From: Anaerolineae bacterium
GTDB lineage: Bacteria > Chloroflexota > Anaerolineae > Aggregatilineales > Phototrophicaceae
Direction of reading: 5' to 3'
NCBI GenBank assembly: GCA_012270545.1
Contig: JAAXID010000172.1
Coordinates: 1 to 43,080 of the forward strand
Length of the DNA stretch: 43,080 nucleotides
The notes beneath the pieces are model-generated. The model saw nothing but the letters and a program-made list of their open reading frames with translations. It ran no database searches and was not told the origin of the DNA. Shown piece after piece: positions 8,037 through 15,698 of the stretch. Positions within the stretch are counted from its first letter, which is position 1, and each line of letters begins with the position of its first letter. A program made the translations under genes and the position numbers.

Positions 8037-8779
8037 AAATACCATCGGGTATCTCGCGCTTCATCGGCAGTCTTGGTTGCTGGGCGGAACGACATATTCT
8101 AGGTGTCGCTATTCCGTTGTGAGAAGGCGGAATACTGAGTTTGCCCTTTTACAGAGACCGGTCCAGCCGTGGCGCCTGATAATCAGCGGGGGATCTCCCA
8201 GTAGGCGTGGTCGTCATCGTCGGCATAGCGATCGGGCATGTCATTCTCGCGCAGCCAATGGCGTGGTCTGGAAGATATATTTTAGGCTATCGATGGATTC
8301 GCCGCTTGGATGGGTGGAAGAGTTTAGAACGGTACTTAAGACAACGACGCGGTTGGCCGGCCGAAGTATTTGCCCTGAACCGCCAACGAGTGAGACATTC
8401 GTCGACACTCATCTCTTATTGATAAACGACGTTCTCTCCAGCGGGATGCGGAGATTTGCACGTTGCGTACCGTACATACCTGTTGTCCGGAGACCTGGGA
8501 ATGGCCGACGGTGACTGAGACCAACCCCCTCGAGATGGAGTTACATCAGGAGAACGGCGCCGCGATCTTCGACGTCATCCGCGAGGCGCGTTGAATCGGC
8601 AAGGCTCAGGACGCGGTATTCATTTGCGATGCCATCGCTCGGCCGCACTTCGCTCTTTATCGCCCTTGCCATACCTACCTCGCTCCGTAAATTAAACGAA
8701 CAATAATAGTGTTTGCAGCAGTCATTTTGGCGTGTTATTCTCCATTGTGAAATATAAATATTAGAAAAGGAGCAAGAAG
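8037..8779. other. Intergenic region with decayed coding sequence
   Basis: No intact gene is supported. Plus-strand frames in the right half look like broken coding sequence. A frame ending at a TGA near 8595 reads EICTLRTVHTCCPETWEWP and ETNPLEMELHQENGAAIFDV, with plausible protein composition but no start. Another frame ends TSETFVDTHLLLINDVLSSG. I do not recognise the source. The last 80 bases are AT-rich and contain the promoter and ribosome-binding site of the peptide-transport operon. Confidence 0.4.
8712..8740 (+). promoter_or_regulatory. Candidate sigma70-type promoter of the peptide-uptake operon
   Basis: TTTGCA at 8712-8717 and TTATTC at 8735-8740 are separated by 17 bases in an AT-rich stretch upstream of the binding-protein gene at 8780. 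The match to consensus is modest. A strong AAAGGAG ribosome-binding site follows at about 8766-8772. Confidence 0.3.
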
Positions 8780-10345
8780 ATGGATTCCGATAGACAAGTC
8801 CAGCCTATCGCTCGTCGTACCTTCCTGAAACTCACGGGGTTGGCGGCGGGAGGCGCTGTCATACCCGGTGCATTGGCGGCACCAATCCCGGCGCTAGCGC
8901 AGGCGGTTGGCGGCGGAACCCTGAACTTCGGACATCTTGGAGATTTCCAGTACTTCGATCCGTACCTTCTTCCCCTGGCGGATTGGCCGATGTTCAACCA
9001 GATCTACAACGTCCTGGCACGGTATGATGACACGCTGGAGCCGCAGCCCGAACTCGCCGAAAGCTGGGAGTTCAGTGACGACGGGTTGACCCTCACCTTC
9101 AAGCTACGGCCTGGTGTCAAGTTTCATAACGGGCGCGACTTCGTGGCGGACGATGTCAAGTCCAGTCTCGAGTACGCTCAGGACCCAGAGGTAGGCGCCA
9201 ACATCAGAACCCTCGCGCGGGCGGTCGAGTCGGTGGAGGTAGTGGACGACGTTACCGTTGCCTTCCACTTCGCCGAACCGACGCCGGCTGCCTTTGACCT
9301 CATCGACCTGCTCTTCATTATCAACAGGGAGACGATAGAGGAGATCAACTCGAACCCGGTTGGAACCGGTCCTTTCCGTTTCGCGGAGTGGGCGCCCGGC
9401 GACTTCGCCCGGTTTGAGAGATTCGAGGAGTACTGGAAGGAGAGCATTCCTTACCTGAATGAGGTAATAGTGCGAGCGATCCCGGATGCCGCGACGTTGG
9501 TTGCCAACCTCGAGGGGGGCACCCTCGACCTGATCGCGGCCCCGCCGGCGAGCGAGTTTGAGCGCCTCGAGGCCGCCGAGGGTATCAAGGTAGTCAGAGG
9601 GTTCCCTGGCGGCCTCGTCTGGGATCTCTCTCTAAATACGGGACGCGAGCCGTTCGACAACAAGCTCGTTCGCCAGGCGCTCCAGTACGCCCTCGATCGC
9701 GAGCGCATCGTTGACATTGTTTTCTTCAACGTGAGCGACGCGTGGCTCCAGCCCCAGTCCGACAAATCGCCTCTCTACGATCCGTATCTGGAGGGCTACT
9801 ATACTTTCGATCTCGACAGGGCAAGAAGCCTGCTTGAGGAGGCTGGGTACGCAGATGGCTTTGAGTTCACCGTGCTCACCGCCACCACTAACCCGGACGG
9901 GGCACGCCTGCTGCAGGTATACCAGGCCGACCTGGCGCAGATCGGCATCACGCTCAACATCGACGAGGTAGAACCCGCGCAGTACCGTCCACGAGCGCTC
10001 GACCTCGATTTTGATGCGGCGATATTCACCTACGGTCGCGCGTCGAAAGACCCGGCCTCGCTGTTCGGGACAACCGGCGTCTGGCGTCCCGGGCCGGAGC
10101 CTGTCAACTTATCAAACTTCACCAGTGAGGAGTACCGGCGACTCATCGCGGAGGGTCAACGTGAGGTAGATTCCGAACGACGACAGGAGATATATCAGGA
10201 GTTGAACCGATATCAACTGGAGGAGTCGTTTATCCTCGTGATCGCACCGGTGGTGCGCTGGTGGGCCATGAAGGATACGGTCGAGGGTTTCGCAAGTAAC
10301 CTTGACAGCATGCCGATTCTGGAGCAGGTCAAGATTGAGGGCTGA
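8780..10345 (+). CDS. ABC transporter substrate-binding protein, peptide (SBP_bac_5) family
   Basis: This 521-residue extracytoplasmic binding protein belongs to the DppA/OppA family. It starts with a twin-arginine signal (RRTFLKLTG at 12-20, hydrophobic stretch, ALAQA cleavage region). Family signatures are LAESWEFSDDGLTLTFKLRPGVKFHNGRDFVADDV, GTGPFRF near residue 195 and NKLVRQALQYALDRERIVD near 290. The start ATG is preceded by AAAGGAG at eight bases. It heads a plus-strand operon with two permeases, a PLP enzyme, a D-aminoacylase-like enzyme and an M81 peptidase. The ligand is therefore likely a peptide or acylated amino acid, although the family also binds nickel, opines and sugars. Confidence 0.92.
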   Translation: MDSDRQVQPIARRTFLKLTGLAAGGAVIPGALAAPIPALAQAVGGGTLNFGHLGDFQYFDPYLLPLADWPMFNQIYNVLARYDDTLEPQPELAESWEFSDDGLTLTFKLRPGVKFHNGRDFVADDVKSSLEYAQDPEVGANIRTLARAVESVEVVDDVTVAFHFAEPTPAAFDLIDLLFIINRETIEEINSNPVGTGPFRFAEWAPGDFARFERFEEYWKESIPYLNEVIVRAIPDAATLVANLEGGTLDLIAAPPASEFERLEAAEGIKVVRGFPGGLVWDLSLNTGREPFDNKLVRQALQYALDRERIVDIVFFNVSDAWLQPQSDKSPLYDPYLEGYYTFDLDRARSLLEEAGYADGFEFTVLTATTNPDGARLLQVYQADLAQIGITLNIDEVEPAQYRPRALDLDFDAAIFTYGRASKDPASLFGTTGVWRPGPEPVNLSNFTSEEYRRLIAEGQREVDSERRQEIYQELNRYQLEESFILVIAPVVRWWAMKDTVEGFASNLDSMPILEQVKIEG

Positions 10346-10389
10346 GGGTCCCAGCTCGTGGCGTGCTGGCGCTCCGCTGAGCAGCTGAA

Positions 10390-10411
10390 AGAGCGTCATC
10401 TGTGACGCTCT
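10390..10411 (+). promoter_or_regulatory. Perfect hairpin covering the dppB-type start codon
   Basis: AGAGCGTCA (10390-10398) and TGACGCTCT (10403-10411) form a perfect nine-base stem with a TCTG loop. The GTG start of the permease gene is at 10402-10404, so it lies at the loop/stem junction. The purine-rich Shine-Dalgarno-like GAAAGAG is in the ascending arm. It could reduce permease translation or act as a partial terminator after the binding-protein gene; an ATTTG stretch follows. Confidence 0.6.
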
Positions 10412-11352
10412 ATTTGTTGAGAAGGGTTTTCGAACTCCTGCCCGTTCTCTTCCTGGCATCCATCGTTGTCTTTTTGCTGTTACACCTGGCTCCGGGCGAC
10501 CCTTCGTATTTCGTGGCCGGACGTGACGCGACCCCGGAGGTGCTCGAAGCTGTACGGCAGAGAATGGGCCTCGACAAACCCCTGCATGTTCAATATCTCA
10601 TCTGGCTACGAGATATCCTGCAGGGGAATCTTGGGGAGTCGGCGCTGAGCGGCCAACCCGTATCCAGGCTGATCTGGGCGAGGCTGCCGGCGACTCTTCA
10701 TTTGACCGTCGCTGGCTTTCTCGTGACGATCCTGCTCTCCCTGCTGGCCGGGGTACCGGGCGCACTGCGACCCAACTCGAAAGTGGATCACTTTTGGTCC
10801 GCCTACAGCGCGGCGGCCTTCGGCATTCCGGTCTTCTGGCTGGGTATCCTTTTCATCCTGCTCTTTTCAGTCCGTCTTCGGTGGTTACCCCCCTCCGGCT
10901 ACGTCAGTTTCCTGGAAGAGCCCGTACGTAGTGTGCGATTCCTGCTGATGCCCGCGCTCACCCTCGGTATTGCGAATTCGGGCGTCCTCTCCCGCTTCAT
11001 CAAGTTTTCCGTATTGGAGACCTTACAGCAGGACTACATTCGTACGGCGCGTTCGAAGGGATTAGCGGAGTGGGTCGTCATCAGGCGGCACGCCCTCAGG
11101 AATGCATTGATTCCGGTGGTGACGGTCGCGGCCCTCATGGTGGGTAGGCTACTTGGCGGGGCCGTCGTGATCGAGGTGGTCTTCGCCTGGCCTGGGCTGG
11201 GCCGGTTGCTCCTGGAGGGCATCAACAACCGCGATTATCCCGTTGTACAGGCGACACTGCTCTTCGTCGTCCTTATCTTTGTGATCGTTAATCTCATCAC
11301 GGATTTCCTGTATGTCTATCTCGATCCGCGAGTCCAGCTGGAGAGGAGCTAG
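10402..11352 (+). CDS. ABC transporter permease, DppB type
   Basis: This 316-residue inner-membrane permease has the DppB architecture. It has an N-terminal helix (LLRRVFELLPVLFLASIVVFLLLHLAPGDP pattern), then a loop with RMGLDKPLHVQYL and NLGESALSGQPVS, followed by five more hydrophobic segments. The EAA loop DYIRTARSKGLAEWVVIRRHALRN is near residue 215. The start is GTG; no other in-frame start fits the family N-terminus. It lies 56 bases after the binding-protein gene, inside the hairpin described at 10390. It pairs with the DppC-type permease that follows. Confidence 0.9.
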   Translation: MTLYLLRRVFELLPVLFLASIVVFLLLHLAPGDPSYFVAGRDATPEVLEAVRQRMGLDKPLHVQYLIWLRDILQGNLGESALSGQPVSRLIWARLPATLHLTVAGFLVTILLSLLAGVPGALRPNSKVDHFWSAYSAAAFGIPVFWLGILFILLFSVRLRWLPPSGYVSFLEEPVRSVRFLLMPALTLGIANSGVLSRFIKFSVLETLQQDYIRTARSKGLAEWVVIRRHALRNALIPVVTVAALMVGRLLGGAVVIEVVFAWPGLGRLLLEGINNRDYPVVQATLLFVVLIFVIVNLITDFLYVYLDPRVQLERS

Positions 11353-11417
11353 CGCGGCATGACCGTAGCCGATGAGGTCGAAGGCGCCTATTCCGTAACT
11401 AGGATGCCGGTTTCCCT

Positions 11418-12281
11418 ATGGACAATGATAATGCCAGCCGTCCCTCACGCGCCATTTTGAAGCGACTGTTACGCAGCAGGTCGGGCAGGTTCGGCCTGTT
11501 CCCGGTGCTCGTACTGGTCCTCCTCTCGCTCCTCGCTCCGCTGGTGGTCCCTTATTCGCCCCTGGAGATGAACAGGGGAGACGAGTTTGCCCCGCCGTCC
11601 ACCCGCTACATTTTCGGAACTGACCAGTTTGGTCGGGACATATTCAGCAGGGTCCTCTACGGCGGGAGGATCTCTCTGCTTGCGGGCTTTGGCAGTATCG
11701 GGGTCGCCGCGTTGATCGGGGTGGGCACCGGGCTTCTTGCCGGCTACCTCCTGGGGATGGTGGATACGGCAATCATGCGGCTCTGGGACGTACTGCTCGC
11801 CTTCCCCAACATTTTTCTGGGTATCGCTGTGGTTGCAGTCCTGGGGCCGGGGCCGCTCGTCACCGCACTCGCGATTGCGGTCATGAACATGCCACACTTC
11901 TCTCGCATTTCGCGCGCAGCTGTCATCGCCGAAAAGCAAAAGGAATATATCGAGGCGGCGCGCGCTATTGGCGCGAGCGATGGGTGGATCGTCATCAAGA
12001 GCATCCTACCGAACACGATTCCACCATTACTTGCTCAGATCGCGACTGCCATCCCACGGGCAATCCTGCTAGAGGCATCACTTAGTTTCCTGGGTCTTGG
12101 CACGCAGCCCCCACGTCCGTCGTGGGGCAACATGCTGGAAGATAGCCGGGAGTTCCTCTCGCGCGCCCCCTGGTACGGGCTCTTCCCCGGCCTCGCGCTC
12201 TTCCTGTTGGTGCTCGGCCTGATCTTCCTGGCCGATGCGATCAGGGATCTCCTGGATCCGACCCACCAGAATATTGAGTGA
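11418..12281 (+). CDS. ABC transporter permease, DppC type
   Basis: This 287-residue inner-membrane permease has a basic cytoplasmic N-terminus (AILKRLLRSRSGRFG). The DppC hallmark FGTDQFGRDIFSRVLYGGRISL follows, then about five further membrane segments. The EAA loop is EYIEAARAIGASDGWIVIKSILPN. It lies 65 bases after the DppB-type gene, and its stop overlaps the region of the next gene's start. No DppD/DppF ATPase gene follows; the operon continues with catabolic enzymes. The transporter must use ATPases encoded elsewhere or be incomplete. Confidence 0.9.
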   Translation: MDNDNASRPSRAILKRLLRSRSGRFGLFPVLVLVLLSLLAPLVVPYSPLEMNRGDEFAPPSTRYIFGTDQFGRDIFSRVLYGGRISLLAGFGSIGVAALIGVGTGLLAGYLLGMVDTAIMRLWDVLLAFPNIFLGIAVVAVLGPGPLVTALAIAVMNMPHFSRISRAAVIAEKQKEYIEAARAIGASDGWIVIKSILPNTIPPLLAQIATAIPRAILLEASLSFLGLGTQPPRPSWGNMLEDSREFLSRAPWYGLFPGLALFLLVLGLIFLADAIRDLLDPTHQNIE

Positions 12282-12289
12282 GGCTGAGT

Positions 12290-13471
12290 ATGAGTCGAGA
12301 CTGTCAAATCGAGATGAGAATCTATCAGGAACTTGGATTGCAGGATGTTATCGTTGCTACCGGCAACTTCACCGAACTGGGTGGATCTCTCATGCCCGGG
12401 GAGGTACTGGAGGCGATGCAGGATGCAGCACGCTCCTTCGTAAGCATACGGGCGTTACATGAGAGGGCGGGGCAGGTCATTGCGGATGTTACCGGGGCGG
12501 AAGCGGGCTACGTAACATCGGGCGCCGCGGCGGGCCTGGTGCTGGGGACGGCCGCGTGTATCACCGGGAGCAATCCGGCTGCGATCCAGCAACTGCCGGA
12601 TACCGAAGGCTTGAAGAATGAGGTTGTAATCCATAAGGCGCACAGTAACTACTACAACCAGATGTTGCGGCTGACAGGGGCGAAGGTTAAAGAGGTGGGA
12701 TACAGTGCGCACCGTACATTGCCGTGGCAGTTGGAAAGCGCGCTCGACGAGAGAAGTGCGGCCATCATCTACGTGGTGGCTCAGTTTCTGACAAGCCAGA
12801 CGGCGCTCCCGTTGCCGGAAGTCGTGCGGATAGCCCGGGCGAAGGGCGCACCCGTCATTGTAGACGCGGCCAACGAACTCCCTCCAGTCGAGAACCTTCG
12901 AAAGTTTATCGAGATGGGGGCAGACCTGGTTATCTTCAGCGGTGGGAAGGACCTGCAGGGACCGCAATCCTCAGGGTTTATATGTGGCCGCCAGGATCTG
13001 ATTGCGGCCTGCGCGCTGAACGGCGCCCCGAACCACGGCATCGGGAGACCTATGAAGGTCGGAAAAGAAGAGATCGTTGGATTGGTAGCGGCGCTGAAAC
13101 GGTATGTGAGGCTCGATCATCAGGCCCGAATCGCGAGATGGGAGCAACAGGTATCCCTGATTGTCGACGGACTGGCAGATATCGAGCACCTGCGTGTGAG
13201 CCGAGTCTTCCCGGACTACACTGGCCGCCCGGTGCCGCGCGCCTGGCTGACGTGGGACGAAGAAACAGCAGGCCTCTCCAAGCAGGAGGTGCTGGATGCT
13301 CTGGCGAAGGAGTCACCCATAATCCGTGTGCTGGAGGAGTACACCGGGAAGGGGCTCCTCATCGACCCAACGACCCTTCTCGACGGCCAGGAAACGATCA
13401 TCGCCGAACGTCTTCGGGCGATCTTCGCCGGTCGAGGCAGCGCCGCCCCCCTGCGCCGCTCCAGTCCGTAG
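12290..13471 (+). CDS. SelA-like PLP-dependent enzyme (aminotransferase-fold lyase family)
   Basis: This 393-residue cytoplasmic protein belongs to the group annotated as L-seryl-tRNA(Sec) selenium transferase-like. The group includes D-glucosaminate-6-phosphate ammonia-lyase and related lyases. The N-terminus has VIVATGNFTELGGSLMPGEV, and the PLP-binding lysine is K220 in FSGGKDLQGPQSSG, preceded by the VDAANELPP aspartate region. It lacks the long N-terminal tRNA-binding domain of true SelA (about 460 residues), and no selenocysteine machinery is nearby. A catabolic ammonia-lyase, racemase or aldolase-like reaction on an amino acid is therefore more likely. The start chosen is ATG 12290; a GTG at 12278 overlaps the permease stop and is possible. 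Confidence 0.78.
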   Translation: MSRDCQIEMRIYQELGLQDVIVATGNFTELGGSLMPGEVLEAMQDAARSFVSIRALHERAGQVIADVTGAEAGYVTSGAAAGLVLGTAACITGSNPAAIQQLPDTEGLKNEVVIHKAHSNYYNQMLRLTGAKVKEVGYSAHRTLPWQLESALDERSAAIIYVVAQFLTSQTALPLPEVVRIARAKGAPVIVDAANELPPVENLRKFIEMGADLVIFSGGKDLQGPQSSGFICGRQDLIAACALNGAPNHGIGRPMKVGKEEIVGLVAALKRYVRLDHQARIARWEQQVSLIVDGLADIEHLRVSRVFPDYTGRPVPRAWLTWDEETAGLSKQEVLDALAKESPIIRVLEEYTGKGLLIDPTTLLDGQETIIAERLRAIFAGRGSAAPLRRSSP

Positions 13472-13496
13472 AGCCAGGCAAGTAGGAAGGAAACTC

Positions 13497-15077
13497 CTGG
13501 TCTTTGACATCGTAATTCGTAACGGCCGTATCGTTGATGGCAGTGGCAACCCCTGGTATTATGGGGATGTGGGCATACGCAGCGACAGGATCGAGACCAT
13601 CGACGATCTGTCAGCGGCGAGCGCCACCCGCGTCATCGACGCCCAGGGCAAGATCGTCTGTCCCGGCTTCGTGGATATGCACGCCCTCTCGGACATCATG
13701 CTGCTCGCTGAACCCGAGCACGAGGGAAAGATCCGTCAGGGCATCACCACTGAGTTGCTCGGCAACGACGGCCTCTCGTACGCGCCGGTTTCTCCCCCAC
13801 TCCTCCAGGAACTGCGTCGCTATCTTTCAGGCCTTTATGGCAACCCGGGAATCGCCTGGAACTGGCAATCGGTGCGCGACTATCTCTCCCGCTTCGACGG
13901 CAGGGTGGCTGTGAATGTCGCCTACGTCATTCCGCAATGCGTCCTTCGACTGGGAGCCATGGGTTGGCAGCAGCGATCTCCCTCCGAGCGCGAGATCGCG
14001 GCGATGCAGGCATTGATCGAGCAGGGGATGGGGGACGGGGCTGTAGGTTTCTCAACAGGTCTTTCTTATCCCCCCAATTCCTACGCCAGCACCGATGAGC
14101 TAATCCAGTTGTGCCGTACGGTGGCGAGACACAACGGTTTCTATGTCACTCACATGAGGAACTATTTTGATCAGATATTCGAGGCTCTCACGGAGGCGAT
14201 CCGGATCGGCCAGGAGGCGCAGGTCCCCGTGATGATCTCGCACCTGAAGATTGGTTCGGAACGGCATCGGGGCAAGGCGGGGGAGATCCTGGCGCTCATC
14301 GAGCAGGCGCGGCGCGAGGGCGTTGATGTAACGATGAACTGCTACCCCTACCAGGCTGGCAGCGGACCCCTTTTCCGCCTGCTGCCGGATTGGAGCGCGG
14401 AAGGGGGACCGGACGCCATGGCCGCAAGGCTGTCTCAGCCGACGACGAGGCGGGAGATCGCAGCCTATTTCAGGGAGGCGGACTTCGACTGGCGGGCCTG
14501 TGCGATTTCCGCCGTCGGAAGCGAAGCGAACAAGCGGCTAGAAGGTCAGACCTTCGACCGCGCGATCCGCGATTCCGGGAAGGACCCCGTCGATTTCATC
14601 TGTGATCTGGTCCTCCAGGAGGAGTTCGAGGTATCAATTATAAACTTCGTTGGGAATGATGTTGAAGCCGCCGAGGATATAAAGGCAGTGATGACTCACC
14701 CCGCAACGATGGTCTGCACCGACGGACTACTTATCGGGCGCAACCCCCATCCCAGGACGTTCGGCTCCTTCTCTCGTTACCTGCGGCTCTACGCGCGCGA
14801 GCAGCGAGCGCTCAGCTGGGAGGAGGCGATTCGCAAGATTACCTCGCTGCCTGCCCAACGGCTGCGACTCCAGATGCGGGGCCTGCTGAAGCGCGGTTTT
14901 TTGGCTGACATCGTCGTGCTCGATCCTGAGCGTGTTACCGATTGCTCGACCTTCGAAGAGGGACGCCAGTACGCCACCGGCATCGACCACGTTCTCGTCA
15001 ACGGTCGCCTGACACTTGACGACGGTCGCCACACTGAGGCAACGGCCGGCAGGGCACTGCGCAAGGAACTCTCATGA
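13497..15077 (+). CDS. N-acyl-D-amino-acid deacylase (D-aminoacylase) family amidohydrolase with an altered metal motif
   Basis: Family members hydrolyse N-acyl-D-amino acids to the D-amino acid and a carboxylate. The frame shows FDIVIRNGRIVDGSGNPWY, PGFVDMHALSD, QGITTELLGNDGLSYAP, GFSTGLSYPP, FYVTHMRNY, MISHLKIG and VCTDGLLIGRNPHPRTFGSF. These include the two later histidines and the late aspartate of the active site. The first motif is normally HxHSD; here it is H62-A-L64-S-D, so one metal ligand is leucine (CTC where CAC is expected). No ATG, GTG or TTG lies in frame near the family N-terminus. CTG at 13497 follows GGAAGGA at five bases and is my best start; an in-frame GTG at 13326 lies inside the previous gene and adds unfamily-like sequence. 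Length is about 526 residues. Confidence 0.82.
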   Translation: MVFDIVIRNGRIVDGSGNPWYYGDVGIRSDRIETIDDLSAASATRVIDAQGKIVCPGFVDMHALSDIMLLAEPEHEGKIRQGITTELLGNDGLSYAPVSPPLLQELRRYLSGLYGNPGIAWNWQSVRDYLSRFDGRVAVNVAYVIPQCVLRLGAMGWQQRSPSEREIAAMQALIEQGMGDGAVGFSTGLSYPPNSYASTDELIQLCRTVARHNGFYVTHMRNYFDQIFEALTEAIRIGQEAQVPVMISHLKIGSERHRGKAGEILALIEQARREGVDVTMNCYPYQAGSGPLFRLLPDWSAEGGPDAMAARLSQPTTRREIAAYFREADFDWRACAISAVGSEANKRLEGQTFDRAIRDSGKDPVDFICDLVLQEEFEVSIINFVGNDVEAAEDIKAVMTHPATMVCTDGLLIGRNPHPRTFGSFSRYLRLYAREQRALSWEEAIRKITSLPAQRLRLQMRGLLKRGFLADIVVLDPERVTDCSTFEEGRQYATGIDHVLVNGRLTLDDGRHTEATAGRALRKELS

Positions 15078-15252
15078 CCTTACAATTTAGCCGTTCGAGA
15101 TTACTGTGGGAGCGATTGCGTCAATCGCTGGCGAGCGGCGTGAGCAGCAACGTCCGCGCCGAGGTCTCTGATACCTGTGTTCAGCCCATGAACCGGGGGA
15201 TATCGAGTTCACCCTGAAACGGCTCGAATCGATCTGGGATCGAGTCGTCTAG
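15074..15252 (+). pseudogene. Remnant of a class III (glutamate-1-semialdehyde-type) aminotransferase with a large internal deletion
   Basis: The ATG overlaps the deacylase stop (ATGA) and opens with FSRSRLLWERLRQSLASGVSS then NVRA. That is the typical N-terminus of HemL-like class III aminotransferases. After about 30 residues the match ends. In another frame a typical C-terminus follows, SAHEPGDIEFTLKRLESIW then DRVV and TAG at 15250. An intact gene would be about 1.3 kb; only about 180 bases remain. The PLP lysine and the whole catalytic core are missing. The overlap with the deacylase stop shows it was a normal operon member. The nearby RidA remnant is functionally related. Confidence 0.65.
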
Positions 15253-15282
15253 CATCGGCGGAGAAAGAGCGTGTAAGTACCT

Positions 15283-15694
15283 ATGGTAAACGGGGTAGCA
15301 AGCGGAGCGATACGGTAATGCTCGTATAGTCGGCAACGATTGCGGATAACGTAGTCTTTATCTCTGGCCATGTGGGGTAGCCCCTGGGGGCGCACGAGGC
15401 GCTACCCAGGATCGAGGCTCAGACGGTGCAGGCGCTGGAGAACATGAAAGGGGTGCTCCATGCCGCCGAACCTCTCTTGCTCATGTGGCGAAGGTGAGCA
15501 TCTACCTGTGCAACATCGAGGATTTTGCGGCGATGAACGAGGTGTACAACCGCTACTTTGCCAGCAGTGCTCCCGTGTGCACAACGGTTGGGATAGCCGA
15601 CCTGGCTGATCCCGGCCTCCTGATCGAGATCAAGATGATCGCCATGCTGCCGGATTCTGCGGCGCAATCTCCGATGAGCACCCCTGGAGGGTAA
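15283..15694 (+). pseudogene. Frameshifted RidA (YjgF/YER057c/UK114) enamine/imine deaminase gene
   Basis: RidA proteins hydrolyse reactive imines made by PLP enzymes. The 3' frame reads LAHVAKVSIYLCNIEDFAAM, NEVYNRYFASSAP and GLLIEIKMIAML, the C-terminal half of the family. Another frame holds TIADNVVFISGHVG, then an in-frame TAG, then RIEAQTVQALENMKGVLHAA. The expected N-terminus starts at ATG 15283 and needs another frame change near SYSR/ATIAD. The intact length would be about 130 residues, matching the span. Two stops and at least two single-base indels make it non-functional as read. An open frame of 69 residues at 15485-15694 is only its tail. The M81 gene follows four bases later. Confidence 0.75.
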
Positions 15695-15698
15695 CCGG

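Noticed and set aside
8005-8514. Long open frame as a gene
   Set aside because: Composition is arginine-rich and irregular, there is no ribosome-binding site, and its start overlaps the operator-like repeat. It is probably chance or decay.
12290-13471. True SelA (selenocysteine synthase)
   Set aside because: It lacks the N-terminal tRNA-binding part, lies in a catabolic operon, and the formate dehydrogenase here uses cysteine. A SelA-like lyase is more likely.
15485-15694. Independent 69-residue small protein
   Set aside because: It is the C-terminal half of the frameshifted RidA gene, and its supposed start lies mid-domain.
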